DNA of 6,537 nucleotides from Halanaerobiaceae bacterium (GCA_012521855.1 JAAYLO010000147.1:1-6537); one strand, 5' to 3'; shown: positions 1-5,084, counted from the stretch's first letter. Numbers and translations are program-made. Notes: generated by a model not told the origin, from the sequence alone.

Positions 1-29
1 GTATTTTGGAGCAGCATTATTATTTCATT

Positions 30-1211
30 TTATGAAACCTGTTTTATTTCTCCAGCTTTAATTAATGCATATTTTGTTATCACAGGCCCTATAAGTTCAA
101 ATACCATTGTCCCTGCAAGAACAATGGTCCTTACCTGTTCCCCATAGGGATCAGGCAATATACCTTTCGCCACCATGGATAATCCTATGGCCACTCCAGC
201 CTGAGGCAGCAAAGTAAAACCCAGATATTTGTGTACATTTGCTGAAGCGCGGGACATTTTTGCTCCCAGATATGAGCCTGAAAGCTTTCCGATGCCCCTG
301 GATACTATATATACAATTCCTACTAAGCCTATAGCCTTCAGAACAGAAAGATTTAATTCTACTCCTGAAGCAGTAAAAAAGGCCACATATAAAGCCGGGG
401 TAAATCTGTCAGTTATGGTAAAGGCCCTTTTAAAATTAGGAATTGTATTGACCAGAGTAGCTCCCAGCATCATACAGGAAAGAAGTGATGACAGGTTAAA
501 TCTTATGGAAACCGCTGCTGTAGCCAAAACAACTGCAATGACAAGCGACATCAATTCTGTTTCCCCATGGATCTTTCTGATCAAGAGAATAAGAAATATC
601 CCCATCAGAAGCCCAAGAACCAGGGCCCCGGCGACTTCCATTAAGGGGATTACAAACATATTGGAGAAGGAAATAGTGCCAGCCTTGCCGAGTAATGCTC
701 TGGCCACAGAAGCAGCTATGCCGAAAGCTATTATACATATTGCATCATCCAGGGCAACAACAGGTAATAATGTATCCACTACTTCCCCTTTTGCCCTGTA
801 CTGCCTGATCACCATTACTGTTGCAGCCGGTGCAGTTGCTGCACTTATAGCACCCAGCACAAGGCTGAAAGAAAATGGCTGCCCGCTTATAACTGCAATA
901 GCGATAGTAACAAAAAACATTGTTGCAAGTGTCTGAAAAAGTGTTATAGTGATAATATTCCTGCCCATTTTTTTTAGTTGTATAAAATTAAATTCACTTC
1001 CTATATTATATGCAATGAAGGCTAAAGCCATATCTGATATGATCCTGAGATCTCCTACTAGCTCCCCGGGTATAATGCCTAAAAGGGAAGGACCGATTAT
1101 CAGGCCGCCTATCAGGTAACCTGTTACTTTTGGTAACTTAAATTTAGAAAGTACTTTTGAAATAATAATTCCTGTAAAGACTATTATAGATATATAAAAC
1201 AAGATATTCAT
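30..1211 (-). CDS. CPA2-family cation:proton antiporter (Na+/H+ or K+/H+ exchanger), membrane protein
   Basis: This 393-residue protein is almost entirely hydrophobic, with about 11-13 probable membrane segments and no soluble C-terminal RCK/TrkA-type domain. The start (IISKVLSKFKLPKVTGYLIGG) shows the usual CPA2 opening, with a P-x-V-x-G-Y-L-x-G-G signature at about 27-36. The crossover segment carries TAPA at 126-129, and the ion-binding helix carries Asp-Asp at 155-156 (VVALDDAICII), typical of electrogenic CPA antiporters. An LPQAGVAIGLS stretch near 335-345 and Glu372 in the last helix also fit the family. By family knowledge it exchanges Na+ or K+ for protons across the cytoplasmic membrane; which ion cannot be read from sequence. 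ATG at 1211 begins the protein at the expected place, but its Shine-Dalgarno is weak, in contrast to the other genes here. It lies 149 bp after the PII-like gene on the same strand and is probably cotranscribed with it. Confidence 0.9.
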   Translation of the reverse strand: MNILFYISIIVFTGIIISKVLSKFKLPKVTGYLIGGLIIGPSLLGIIPGELVGDLRIISDMALAFIAYNIGSEFNFIQLKKMGRNIITITLFQTLATMFFVTIAIAVISGQPFSFSLVLGAISAATAPAATVMVIRQYRAKGEVVDTLLPVVALDDAICIIAFGIAASVARALLGKAGTISFSNMFVIPLMEVAGALVLGLLMGIFLILLIRKIHGETELMSLVIAVVLATAAVSIRFNLSSLLSCMMLGATLVNTIPNFKRAFTITDRFTPALYVAFFTASGVELNLSVLKAIGLVGIVYIVSRGIGKLSGSYLGAKMSRASANVHKYLGFTLLPQAGVAIGLSMVAKGILPDPYGEQVRTIVLAGTMVFELIGPVITKYALIKAGEIKQVS

Positions 1212-1253
1212 AACTTAAACACTTCATCTACTTTGCTTATTTATATGGCTGTG

Positions 1254-1309
1254 CCCTTGCTATCCATAAAAGCCCCGCCTTCCGCCTTCCTGTTCCTGCA
1301 TAGCAAAAG
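1254..1309 (-). promoter_or_regulatory. possible structured leader upstream of the antiporter: stem enclosing a G-rich loop
   Basis: In the RNA of the minus strand, CUUUUGCUAU (1309-1300) can pair with AUAGCAAGGG (1263-1254). That gives ten base pairs, two of them G-U, around a 36-nt loop. The loop holds a run of GG doublets (1296-1273), including two tandem GGAAGGC copies and a final GGGG, so a two-layer G-quadruplex is conceivable. The element lies about 43 nt before the antiporter start, which itself has a poor ribosome binding site. The pairing is seen directly; that it regulates anything is inference. It does not match any riboswitch class I can recognise by eye. Confidence 0.35.
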
Positions 1310-1360
1310 GAAGAAAAAAACATGCCAGATACTTATATATGTCTTTTTTTAAACAGTCTT

Positions 1361-1699
1361 TTACTTTGTAAGACCTTCTACATGATTTACAGGAATTGTC
1401 AACATGATCCCTACATTTTCTTCACTCAAATCAGGTATCACTCTCCTTACACAATCCATGGCAATAGATACCTTGTCATCAGACAGGACCATAAATAGTG
1501 TTTTATTGATGGGTTTGTTTTCATTTAAAATATACCTTAATGAGCCAAACAGCGGTATATTTTCATTGACATCAAGCAGGGTTTTTGCCATACCCATGGT
1601 ATCAATGATAGTCCCGCCGCTGATATTATTATTGCTTAGCTCCAGCAACAATTCTTCAAATTTTTGAGAATTATTTATAACAACAACCAGCATCTGCAT
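1361..1699 (-). CDS. PII-like (GlnB-fold) small signalling protein, probable regulator of the adjacent antiporter
   Basis: This 112-residue protein opens with a short beta strand (MQMLVVVINN), a helix (SQKFEELLLEL) and then SGGTIIDTMGMAKTLL. That is the pattern of PII-like proteins, which form ferredoxin-fold trimers and bind nucleotides or other small effectors in the clefts between subunits. The closing strand GIMLTIPVNHVEGL (about 97-110) resembles the last strand of PII. The canonical GlnB T-loop with its uridylylated Tyr is not recognisable, so this is PII-like rather than true GlnB/GlnK. I chose ATG at 1699 because GGAGGTG lies 7 nt upstream. A longer open frame to 1750 would run across the promoter and is rejected. 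The gene has its own promoter and is followed on the same strand by a cation antiporter, which suggests it gates that transporter. The effector is unknown. Confidence 0.8.
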   Translation of the reverse strand: MQMLVVVINNSQKFEELLLELSNNNISGGTIIDTMGMAKTLLDVNENIPLFGSLRYILNENKPINKTLFMVLSDDKVSIAMDCVRRVIPDLSEENVGIMLTIPVNHVEGLTK

Positions 1700-1706
1700 G
1701 CATATC

Positions 1707-1713
1707 CACCTCC
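1707..1713 (-). promoter_or_regulatory. ribosome binding site of the PII-like gene
   Basis: GGAGGTG ends 7 nt before the ATG at 1699 and decides that start. A second in-frame ATG at 1693 is possible but less well spaced. Confidence 0.75.
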
Positions 1714-1721
1714 CGTATAAT

Positions 1722-1750
1722 ATAATACTACTCTTTTTGCCCCCTGTCAA
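1722..1750 (-). promoter_or_regulatory. sigma-A-type promoter of the PII-like/antiporter unit
   Basis: A perfect -35 box TTGACA (1750-1745) is separated by exactly 17 nt from a -10 box TATTAT (1727-1722), which has one mismatch to consensus. Transcription should begin near 1716-1714. That places the 5' end almost on the Shine-Dalgarno at 1713-1707, so the leader is only about 16 nt long. This is the best promoter in the window and marks the PII-like gene as the start of a new transcription unit after the terminator at 1800-1823. Confidence 0.8.
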
Positions 1751-1791
1751 CTACTTATTTGTCCCTGCCTTAATGGCTTAAAAACACTTTA

Positions 1792-1823
1792 CAAAGTAAG
1801 ACAGGGTTTTAAATAACCCTGTC
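1792..1823 (-). terminator. intrinsic terminator of the thiamine/small-protein operon
   Basis: On the minus strand GACAGGGTT (1823-1815) and AACCCTGTC (1808-1800) form a perfect 9-bp stem with a 6-nt loop, followed by a moderately U-rich tail (UUACUUUG). It begins 10 nt after the stop codon of the 65-residue protein. The tail is not a pure U run, so termination may be less than complete. On the plus strand the stem is followed by ACAGCAAA, so it is not a convincing terminator in that direction. Confidence 0.7.
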
Positions 1824-1833
1824 ACAGCAAATC

Positions 1834-2031
1834 TTATTTAACTCTCCTCAAGATACTTGCCTGATTTCTCCTCCGGTTAAGCTTGATTAATTTAGCCGCC
1901 TGGTAAACGGTAATTATTGGTATATCTACACCCTTTAAAAACACATAATCACCATCAAAGCCGGTTACTTTAAAGAGCAGGGCATTCTCTTCCCCTTTCC
2001 TGATCACCATATCCCCTAGCTTAATATTCAC
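1834..2031 (-). CDS. 65-residue protein resembling the N-terminal domain of sporulation protease YabG
   Basis: The protein starts (M)NIKLGDMVIRKGEENALLF and continues with KVTGFDGDYVFLKGVDIPII before a basic tail (KLNRRRNQASILRRVK). From memory, the pattern G-D-x-V-x-R-K, then F-K-V, then L-K-G-V-D matches the small beta-rich N-terminal part of YabG, a spore-coat maturation protease of about 290 residues. The peptidase part is absent: the frame ends in TAA and the next sequence is a terminator. I chose GTG at 2031 because GGGGAGG lies 6-7 nt upstream. An in-frame TTG at 2052 would put that Shine-Dalgarno inside the coding region. The gene is 59 nt after the thiamine pyrophosphokinase stop and should share its transcript. 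Its function is unknown; a nucleic-acid-binding or protein-docking module is only a guess from the SH3-like character and the basic tail. Confidence 0.7.
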   Translation of the reverse strand: MNIKLGDMVIRKGEENALLFKVTGFDGDYVFLKGVDIPIITVYQAAKLIKLNRRRNQASILRRVK

Positions 2032-2037
2032 TTCTAT

Positions 2038-2045
2038 CCCTCCCC
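2038..2045 (-). promoter_or_regulatory. ribosome binding site deciding the GTG start at 2031
   Basis: GGGGAGGG ends 6 nt before GTG at 2031. The open frame continues upstream through this site to a TTG at 2052, which has no Shine-Dalgarno of its own, so the shorter reading is preferred. Confidence 0.7.
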
Positions 2046-2090
2046 ACCTCAATATAATTCTATTAGGAAAAGGATAGAAATATTCCAGCC

Positions 2091-2738
2091 TTATTCAGTC
2101 TTTACATATAGTAAAATGCCTTCTCCGACAGTTAGCTCTGCTGTTTCTTCAACTATTGTATTACTGATCCCTCTTGTTTTCCAGCGGAAAAGACTCTCAT
2201 CAAGAAGACTGTATTTACAGCCTGTAACACTGATACCCTTTACTTCATCGCTCAAAGGTATCAGGGAAAGCTTCTGTCCAGTACAATTCTTGAAGATCTC
2301 TCTCTTCCGGGCTATTCCTATTTCCAGGCCCGGCTCCCTGATCAGGGCTTTCAGGCCCAGTTTACTGGCATATTCCAGCAGAAAAATATTGGCTATCTGC
2401 TGGTCTATCCGGCCGCCCTGGGAACCGATTATCATTACTTCATGGAGACCATTTTCCTGGCAGAAGTTTATGGCCAGTTCCCCATCAGTTTCATCTTTTT
2501 TTACAGGGTACCTGATAATTTGAACACCTTTATCAATATAATAATCCAGTTTTTCAGCAGATAATGAATCAAAATCACCCAGAAGAATATCGGGGCAGAG
2601 TCCGAGAGTTTCAAATAACTCTACCCCTCCGTCTGCAGCAATAAATACTGCTTCCTCTTCTCCCAGTAAATCCAGGTATTCTCCTTCTGTCCCCAGAAGA
2701 CATCCGTTGAGGGCAAGGACTGCCTGCTCTTTTTTCAT
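2091..2738 (-). CDS. thiN: thiamine pyrophosphokinase
   Basis: This enzyme transfers pyrophosphate from ATP to thiamine to make the cofactor TPP in the cytoplasm. Its 215 residues match the usual length. Family motifs appear in order: ADGG at 35-38, GDFDS at 54-58 (metal and nucleotide binding), KKDETD at 80-85, GGRIDQ at 108-113 and RGISN at 189-193 in the C-terminal thiamine-binding beta domain. The GGRxDH motif normally ends in His; here it is Gln113. The start is ATG at 2738, with GGGGAG 7 nt upstream; an ATG at 2744 is only 1 nt from that site. The gene follows thiT by 21 nt, so it lies downstream of the TPP riboswitch and is probably switched off with thiT when TPP is plentiful. In Bacillus thiN directly follows rpe; here the riboswitch and thiT lie between them. 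Confidence 0.95.
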   Translation of the reverse strand: MKKEQAVLALNGCLLGTEGEYLDLLGEEEAVFIAADGGVELFETLGLCPDILLGDFDSLSAEKLDYYIDKGVQIIRYPVKKDETDGELAINFCQENGLHEVMIIGSQGGRIDQQIANIFLLEYASKLGLKALIREPGLEIGIARKREIFKNCTGQKLSLIPLSDEVKGISVTGCKYSLLDESLFRWKTRGISNTIVEETAELTVGEGILLYVKTE

Positions 2739-2745
2739 ATCCATT

Positions 2746-2751
2746 CTCCCC
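2746..2751 (-). promoter_or_regulatory. ribosome binding site deciding the thiN start
   Basis: GGGGAG is 7 nt before ATG 2738 but only 1 nt before ATG 2744, so translation should begin at 2738. Confidence 0.75.
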
Positions 2752-2759
2752 AGTATTTT

Positions 2760-3296
2760 TTACTTATATTTAAACAATGGCTTCACTAATGGAATGATTA
2801 TTATATATGAAATAATTATTGATGGTATAATGTAGCTTATATTATAGATAAATGAGTATATCCAGGGGTTTTGTCCCTCAGGAGCATAACTGCCAAAAAA
2901 GATAACACCTGTGATCAAATGTGCCAGAAATCTGCCGCATCCCCCAAGTAAAACAGCACCTGCTATCCTGACATAACTGGATTTTTTGTCTTCGATATCT
3001 TTAATTCTTATAAATCCAGCCAGGCCTACCAGCATATATGCTGCAGGATAATCCAGCAGGAACTGGACAGGGTGGACAACATAGGCATCAATAATCAACT
3101 GGACAAAACCATAAACCAGGCCGGTAATCATTCCGGGAACCCCGCCCCAGCGCACTGCCAGGATCAGTATAGGCAGCATCTCCAGACTGATCGAGCCTCC
3201 CTGAGGCATACGGTATAAATTAACCATACCCAGGACAGCTGACAGGGCAACTGCTACACCTGTCTCCGCCAACAACATTATTCTTTTGTTTTCCAT
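2760..3296 (-). CDS. thiT: thiamine-specific S component of an ECF transporter
   Basis: ThiT binds thiamine in the membrane and joins a shared energy-coupling module (EcfA, EcfA', EcfT, not in this window) for ATP-driven uptake. The protein has 178 residues and about six membrane segments. Family hallmarks include YRMPQGGSISLEMLPI at about 28-43, VYGFVQLIIDAYVVHPVQFLLDYP near 61-84 (read in two parts), and FGSYAPEGQNPWIYSFIYN near 134-152, whose aromatic residues are those expected around the thiamine pocket. ATG at 3296 is preceded by GGGGAG (3309-3304) with a 7-nt spacer made entirely of T. An 18-residue longer frame from GTG 3350 would start inside the regulatory leader and is rejected. 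The TPP riboswitch directly upstream confirms the substrate. A basic FKYK tail ends the protein, and thiN follows 21 nt later. Confidence 0.95.
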   Translation of the reverse strand: MENKRIMLLAETGVAVALSAVLGMVNLYRMPQGGSISLEMLPILILAVRWGGVPGMITGLVYGFVQLIIDAYVVHPVQFLLDYPAAYMLVGLAGFIRIKDIEDKKSSYVRIAGAVLLGGCGRFLAHLITGVIFFGSYAPEGQNPWIYSFIYNISYIIPSIIISYIIIIPLVKPLFKYK

Positions 3297-3333
3297 AAAA
3301 AAACTCCCCTTTCCGGAACACCAGAAAACGGAG
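3297..3333 (-). terminator. riboswitch-controlled terminator hairpin that also covers the thiT ribosome binding site
   Basis: In RNA sense, CUCC-G-UUUUCUGG (3333-3321) pairs with CCGGAAAG-G-GGAG (3316-3304) across a UGUU tetraloop. This gives twelve pairs, two of them G-U, with one internal G-G mismatch, followed at once by seven U residues (3303-3297) and then the ATG of thiT. The 3' arm contains the Shine-Dalgarno GGGGAG, so the same helix can both stop transcription and block ribosome loading on any transcript that escapes. Stem, loop and U tract are read directly; the double role is inferred. Confidence 0.85.
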
Positions 3334-3431
3334 GCTAAAATAAAATACACAAATTCAGCTATTTCTCCCTACGCCTGCATTACCAGGATCAGGTTCATTG
3401 GGTCGATGCCGAAACATCCTCTCAGCCTCCG
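3329..3431 (-). promoter_or_regulatory. antiterminator pairing between aptamer core and terminator 5' arm
   Basis: The RNA segment CGGAGGCUGAGA (3431-3420) contains the conserved TPP-aptamer core. It can pair with UUUUAGCCUCCG (3340-3329): eight perfect Watson-Crick pairs (CGGAGGCU/AGCCUCCG), extended to twelve with two G-U pairs. Forming it would destroy the aptamer core and also consume the first five nucleotides of the terminator's 5' arm, CUCCG (3333-3329, four of them paired in the hairpin). It is therefore the expected ON structure in the absence of TPP. The terminator arm copies the AGCC that pairs with GGCU inside the folded aptamer. Confidence 0.75.
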
Positions 3432-3443
3432 ATGGGCTCCCCA
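3364..3443 (-). promoter_or_regulatory. TPP riboswitch (THI element) controlling thiT-thiN
   Basis: The minus strand shows the conserved blocks of the thiamine pyrophosphate aptamer in order. These are GGGGAGCCC (3442-3434), GGCUGAGA (3427-3420), GACCC, GAACCUGAUC (3396-3387), and GGUAAUGC followed by GCGUAGGGA near the 3' end. A short AGCC/GGCU stem closes over the first arm, and a GAUG/CAUC stem lies between the CUGAGA and GACCC blocks. By established knowledge of this class, the CUGAGA region grips the pyrimidine of TPP and the other arm grips the pyrophosphate. Bound TPP should release the downstream terminator and shut off thiT and thiN. I see no convincing promoter just upstream, so the leader may be transcribed partly by readthrough from rpe. 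Confidence 0.97.
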
Positions 3444-3463
3444 TTTTTAGTATTTTTCTAAAT

Positions 3464-3492
3464 AAAGAAATATTACCGGTAATAATTTCTTT
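3464..3492 (-). repeat. palindrome in the rpe-thiT spacer: operator or weak terminator
   Basis: TATTACCGGTAATA (3471-3484) is a perfect 14-bp palindrome. It is flanked by AAAGAAA and TTTCTTT arms that extend the symmetry to 29 bp with one unpaired T. As RNA it could fold into a 12-bp, almost G-C-free stem with a CCGG loop followed by AUUUAG, a poor terminator. As DNA it looks like a binding site for a dimeric regulator. It lies 42 nt after the rpe stop and about 20 nt before the riboswitch. No family-specific operator is recognised. Confidence 0.45.
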
Positions 3493-3533
3493 ACATACTT
3501 TCTATTCTACATAAATTCCAGAATTCCTCTTTT

Positions 3534-4190
3534 TTACTTCGTTTTTTCAAGGATTTTATTCATTTTTTTCAATACATCAGCAGGATTATCAGCAGAGAAT
3601 ATTGCTGAGCCGGCAACAAACAAATCAATACCCAGGCCGGCCAGCTCTTCAAGATTATCCAGGCCGACACCGCCGTCTATCTGTATTTTTGTTTCAAGAT
3701 TCCTTTCATCAATCGTCTTTCTCAGTAATTTGATTTTTTCCACCATCTGCGGGATAAATTCCTGTCCTCCAAAACCTGGATTGACGGTCATTATCAGCAC
3801 CTGGTCAAGTTTTTCCAGCACATAATCAAGTACTGAAAGCGGAGTATGAGGATTGAGGGCAACACCTGCCCTGGCACCTGTTTCCTTTACCTGTGTAATG
3901 ACCCGGTCAAGATGGGTAACCGCTTCAGCATGAAATGTAATGACATCAGATCCGGCTAAAACAAATTCCTCAATATACCTCTCTGGATTTACAATCATCA
4001 GATGGATATCAAATATCTGTTCTGTATAAGGGCGTAAGGCCTTGATAATTCCCGGCCCGAAACTGATATTGGGAACATAATTACCGTCCATGATATCAAA
4101 ATGTAATATTTTTGCTTCATATACATTCCTGATTTCTTCACGTAAATTGCTGAAATCCGCTGCCAATAATGATGGTAAAATCTCTGCCAT
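3534..4190 (-). CDS. rpe: ribulose-phosphate 3-epimerase
   Basis: Rpe interconverts ribulose 5-phosphate and xylulose 5-phosphate in the pentose phosphate pathway. The 218-residue TIM barrel has the usual length and all hallmarks. These are LPSLLAADFSNL at 5-16, HFDIMDGNYVPN at 30-41 (metal ligands His30 and Asp32, the latter also an acid/base residue), DIHLM with His63, VNPGFGGQEF at 136-145, IDGGV with the second catalytic Asp172, and a phosphate-binding VAGSAIF near 192-198. The start is ATG at 4190, with AGGAG 8 nt upstream. A GTG at 4199 in the same frame overlaps that Shine-Dalgarno and cannot be the main start. The gene follows rsgA by 39 nt, as in the conserved Firmicutes operon, and is the last gene before the riboswitch-controlled thiamine module. 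Confidence 0.97.
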   Translation of the reverse strand: MAEILPSLLAADFSNLREEIRNVYEAKILHFDIMDGNYVPNISFGPGIIKALRPYTEQIFDIHLMIVNPERYIEEFVLAGSDVITFHAEAVTHLDRVITQVKETGARAGVALNPHTPLSVLDYVLEKLDQVLIMTVNPGFGGQEFIPQMVEKIKLLRKTIDERNLETKIQIDGGVGLDNLEELAGLGIDLFVAGSAIFSADNPADVLKKMNKILEKTK

Positions 4191-4198
4191 GGCAAACA

Positions 4199-4203
4199 CT
4201 CCT
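4199..4203 (-). promoter_or_regulatory. ribosome binding site deciding the rpe start
   Basis: AGGAG sits 8 nt before ATG 4190. The upstream in-frame GTG (4199-4197) shares a base with this site, so the protein should begin MAEILPSLL. Confidence 0.8.
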
Positions 4204-4229
4204 TTATATTATGTCAATGCTCAGACTCA

Positions 4230-5063
4230 TCAGCCGGTCAACTCACTATAAAATGATTTATATGACTCATATCTCTTCTTTGATATTTCATCATTCAGCA
4301 CAGCCTCTTTTATCGCACATTCCGGTTCATGAGTATGGCTGCAGCTTCTAAACTTACATTTCCCGTGGTAATCAAGAAATTCGGGATAAAAGTACCTTAA
4401 TTCCTCTGGTAAAATGTGCTTTATATCCAGTGATGTAAAGCCTGGTGTATCTGCCAGCCAGCCCCCGTTGCTGACAGGCAGCATCTCCACGAGTTTTGTT
4501 GTATGCACCCCTCTTTTCAGGCGTTTACTCACTTCTCTTACTTCCAGATTCGCCCCTTTGACAATCTTATTAATCAATGAGGATTTTCCCACACCCGACG
4601 GGCCCGTCAGTACATTGATATGTTGATCCAGATTATCCACCAATTCATCTATGCCAATGTTTTCTTTGACACTTATAAAGAAAACCTTATAGCCTGCCCT
4701 GGTATAATCCCTTAGTTCTTCTTTAAATCCTTCTTCAGCCAGTTCTATCTTATTAATAACAATTAATGGTTTTATAGCGACTTCTTCAACCATTATTAAA
4801 AACCTGTCCAGAACACGCCGGTCCAAAAGGGGATTGAGAACAGACATTACTATTAATACCTGGTCAACATTGGCAATAACAGGCCTGTAAAGCAGGCTTT
4901 TACGCGGATAGGCTTTTTCAATAACTCCTTCATCAAATTCTACATAATCTCCTGGATAAACCCTGTCCTTTATTTTCCCTCTTATTCTGAGACGGTAGAT
5001 ATTCTGTTTTTCATCAGCAGTAAAAAAGAAACCACCGACAGTTTTAGTAATAATTCCTTTCAT
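4230..5063 (-). CDS. rsgA: ribosome small subunit biogenesis GTPase RsgA (YloQ/CpgA)
   Basis: RsgA is a circularly permuted GTPase that helps late maturation of the 30S subunit. In 277 residues, close to the usual 290-300, the sequence shows an N-terminal OB-fold (about 1-60, with GDYVEF at 38-43). The permuted GTPase motifs then follow: NKIE (G4) at 104-107, SVK (G5) at 131-133, the P-loop GPSGVGKS at 154-161, GVHTT (G2) at 185-189 and DTPGF (G3) at 205-209. A C-terminal zinc motif has ligands Cys236, Cys241, His243 and Cys249. The G2 loop has Val186 where I expect Arg or Lys (G-R/K-H-T-T), a mild variation. The start is secure, with AGGAG 6 nt before the ATG. It lies 21 nt after the kinase gene, and this kinase-GTPase pairing is conserved; CpgA is a reported PrkC substrate in Bacillus. 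Confidence 0.97.
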   Translation of the reverse strand: MKGIITKTVGGFFFTADEKQNIYRLRIRGKIKDRVYPGDYVEFDEGVIEKAYPRKSLLYRPVIANVDQVLIVMSVLNPLLDRRVLDRFLIMVEEVAIKPLIVINKIELAEEGFKEELRDYTRAGYKVFFISVKENIGIDELVDNLDQHINVLTGPSGVGKSSLINKIVKGANLEVREVSKRLKRGVHTTKLVEMLPVSNGGWLADTPGFTSLDIKHILPEELRYFYPEFLDYHGKCKFRSCSHTHEPECAIKEAVLNDEISKKRYESYKSFYSELTG

Positions 5064-5084
5064 CCAACACTCCTTTATTATTTC

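Noticed and set aside
23..37. Hairpin TTTCAT-AAA-ATGAAA at the 3' end of the antiporter as its terminator
   Set aside because: The stem is short and has only one G-C pair, and the following RNA (UAAUAAUGCUG) is not U-rich. The real terminator is probably beyond the window. Nothing can be called in 1-29.
229..936. Long open frame of 235 codons on the plus strand opposite the antiporter gene
   Set aside because: It is antisense to a well-supported membrane protein with clear CPA2 motifs, has no plausible ribosome binding site that I can see, and its translation matches no family I recognise.
1231..1324. Possible tiny open frames (about 13 and 28 codons) in the spacer before the antiporter
   Set aside because: Neither ATG has a Shine-Dalgarno, and the peptides show no recognisable features. 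Leader peptides cannot be excluded but are unsupported.
1700..1750. N-terminal extension of the PII-like gene to 1750
   Set aside because: Its first codons overlap the -35 and -10 boxes and the Shine-Dalgarno; PII-like proteins start with a beta strand like that after ATG 1699.
2032..2090. Spacer between thiN and the 65-residue gene searched for a promoter, terminator or spoVM-like small gene (spoVM lies near thiN in Bacillus)
   Set aside because: Only a weak inverted repeat and A+T-rich sequence are present; no promoter pair, strong stem or SpoVM-like peptide is seen.
2116..2523. Plus-strand open frame of 135 codons opposite thiN
   Set aside because: It is a shadow of the thiamine pyrophosphokinase coding strand; the translation is Ser/Arg/Pro-rich without domain features.
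3297..3350. N-terminal extension of thiT from a GTG at 3350
   Set aside because: The extension would be translated from the terminator/riboswitch platform, has no ribosome binding site, and the GGGGAG-T7-ATG at 3296 is ideally placed.
3449..3490. Candidate -10 boxes (TAATAT, AATACT) for a dedicated riboswitch promoter
   Set aside because: None has a recognisable -35 box at 16-18 nt; a dedicated promoter is likely but cannot be assigned by eye.
4191..4229. TTGACA and TAATAT in the rsgA-rpe gap as an rpe promoter
   Set aside because: The two hexamers are directly adjacent instead of 16-18 nt apart, and no partner box is found at the right distance.
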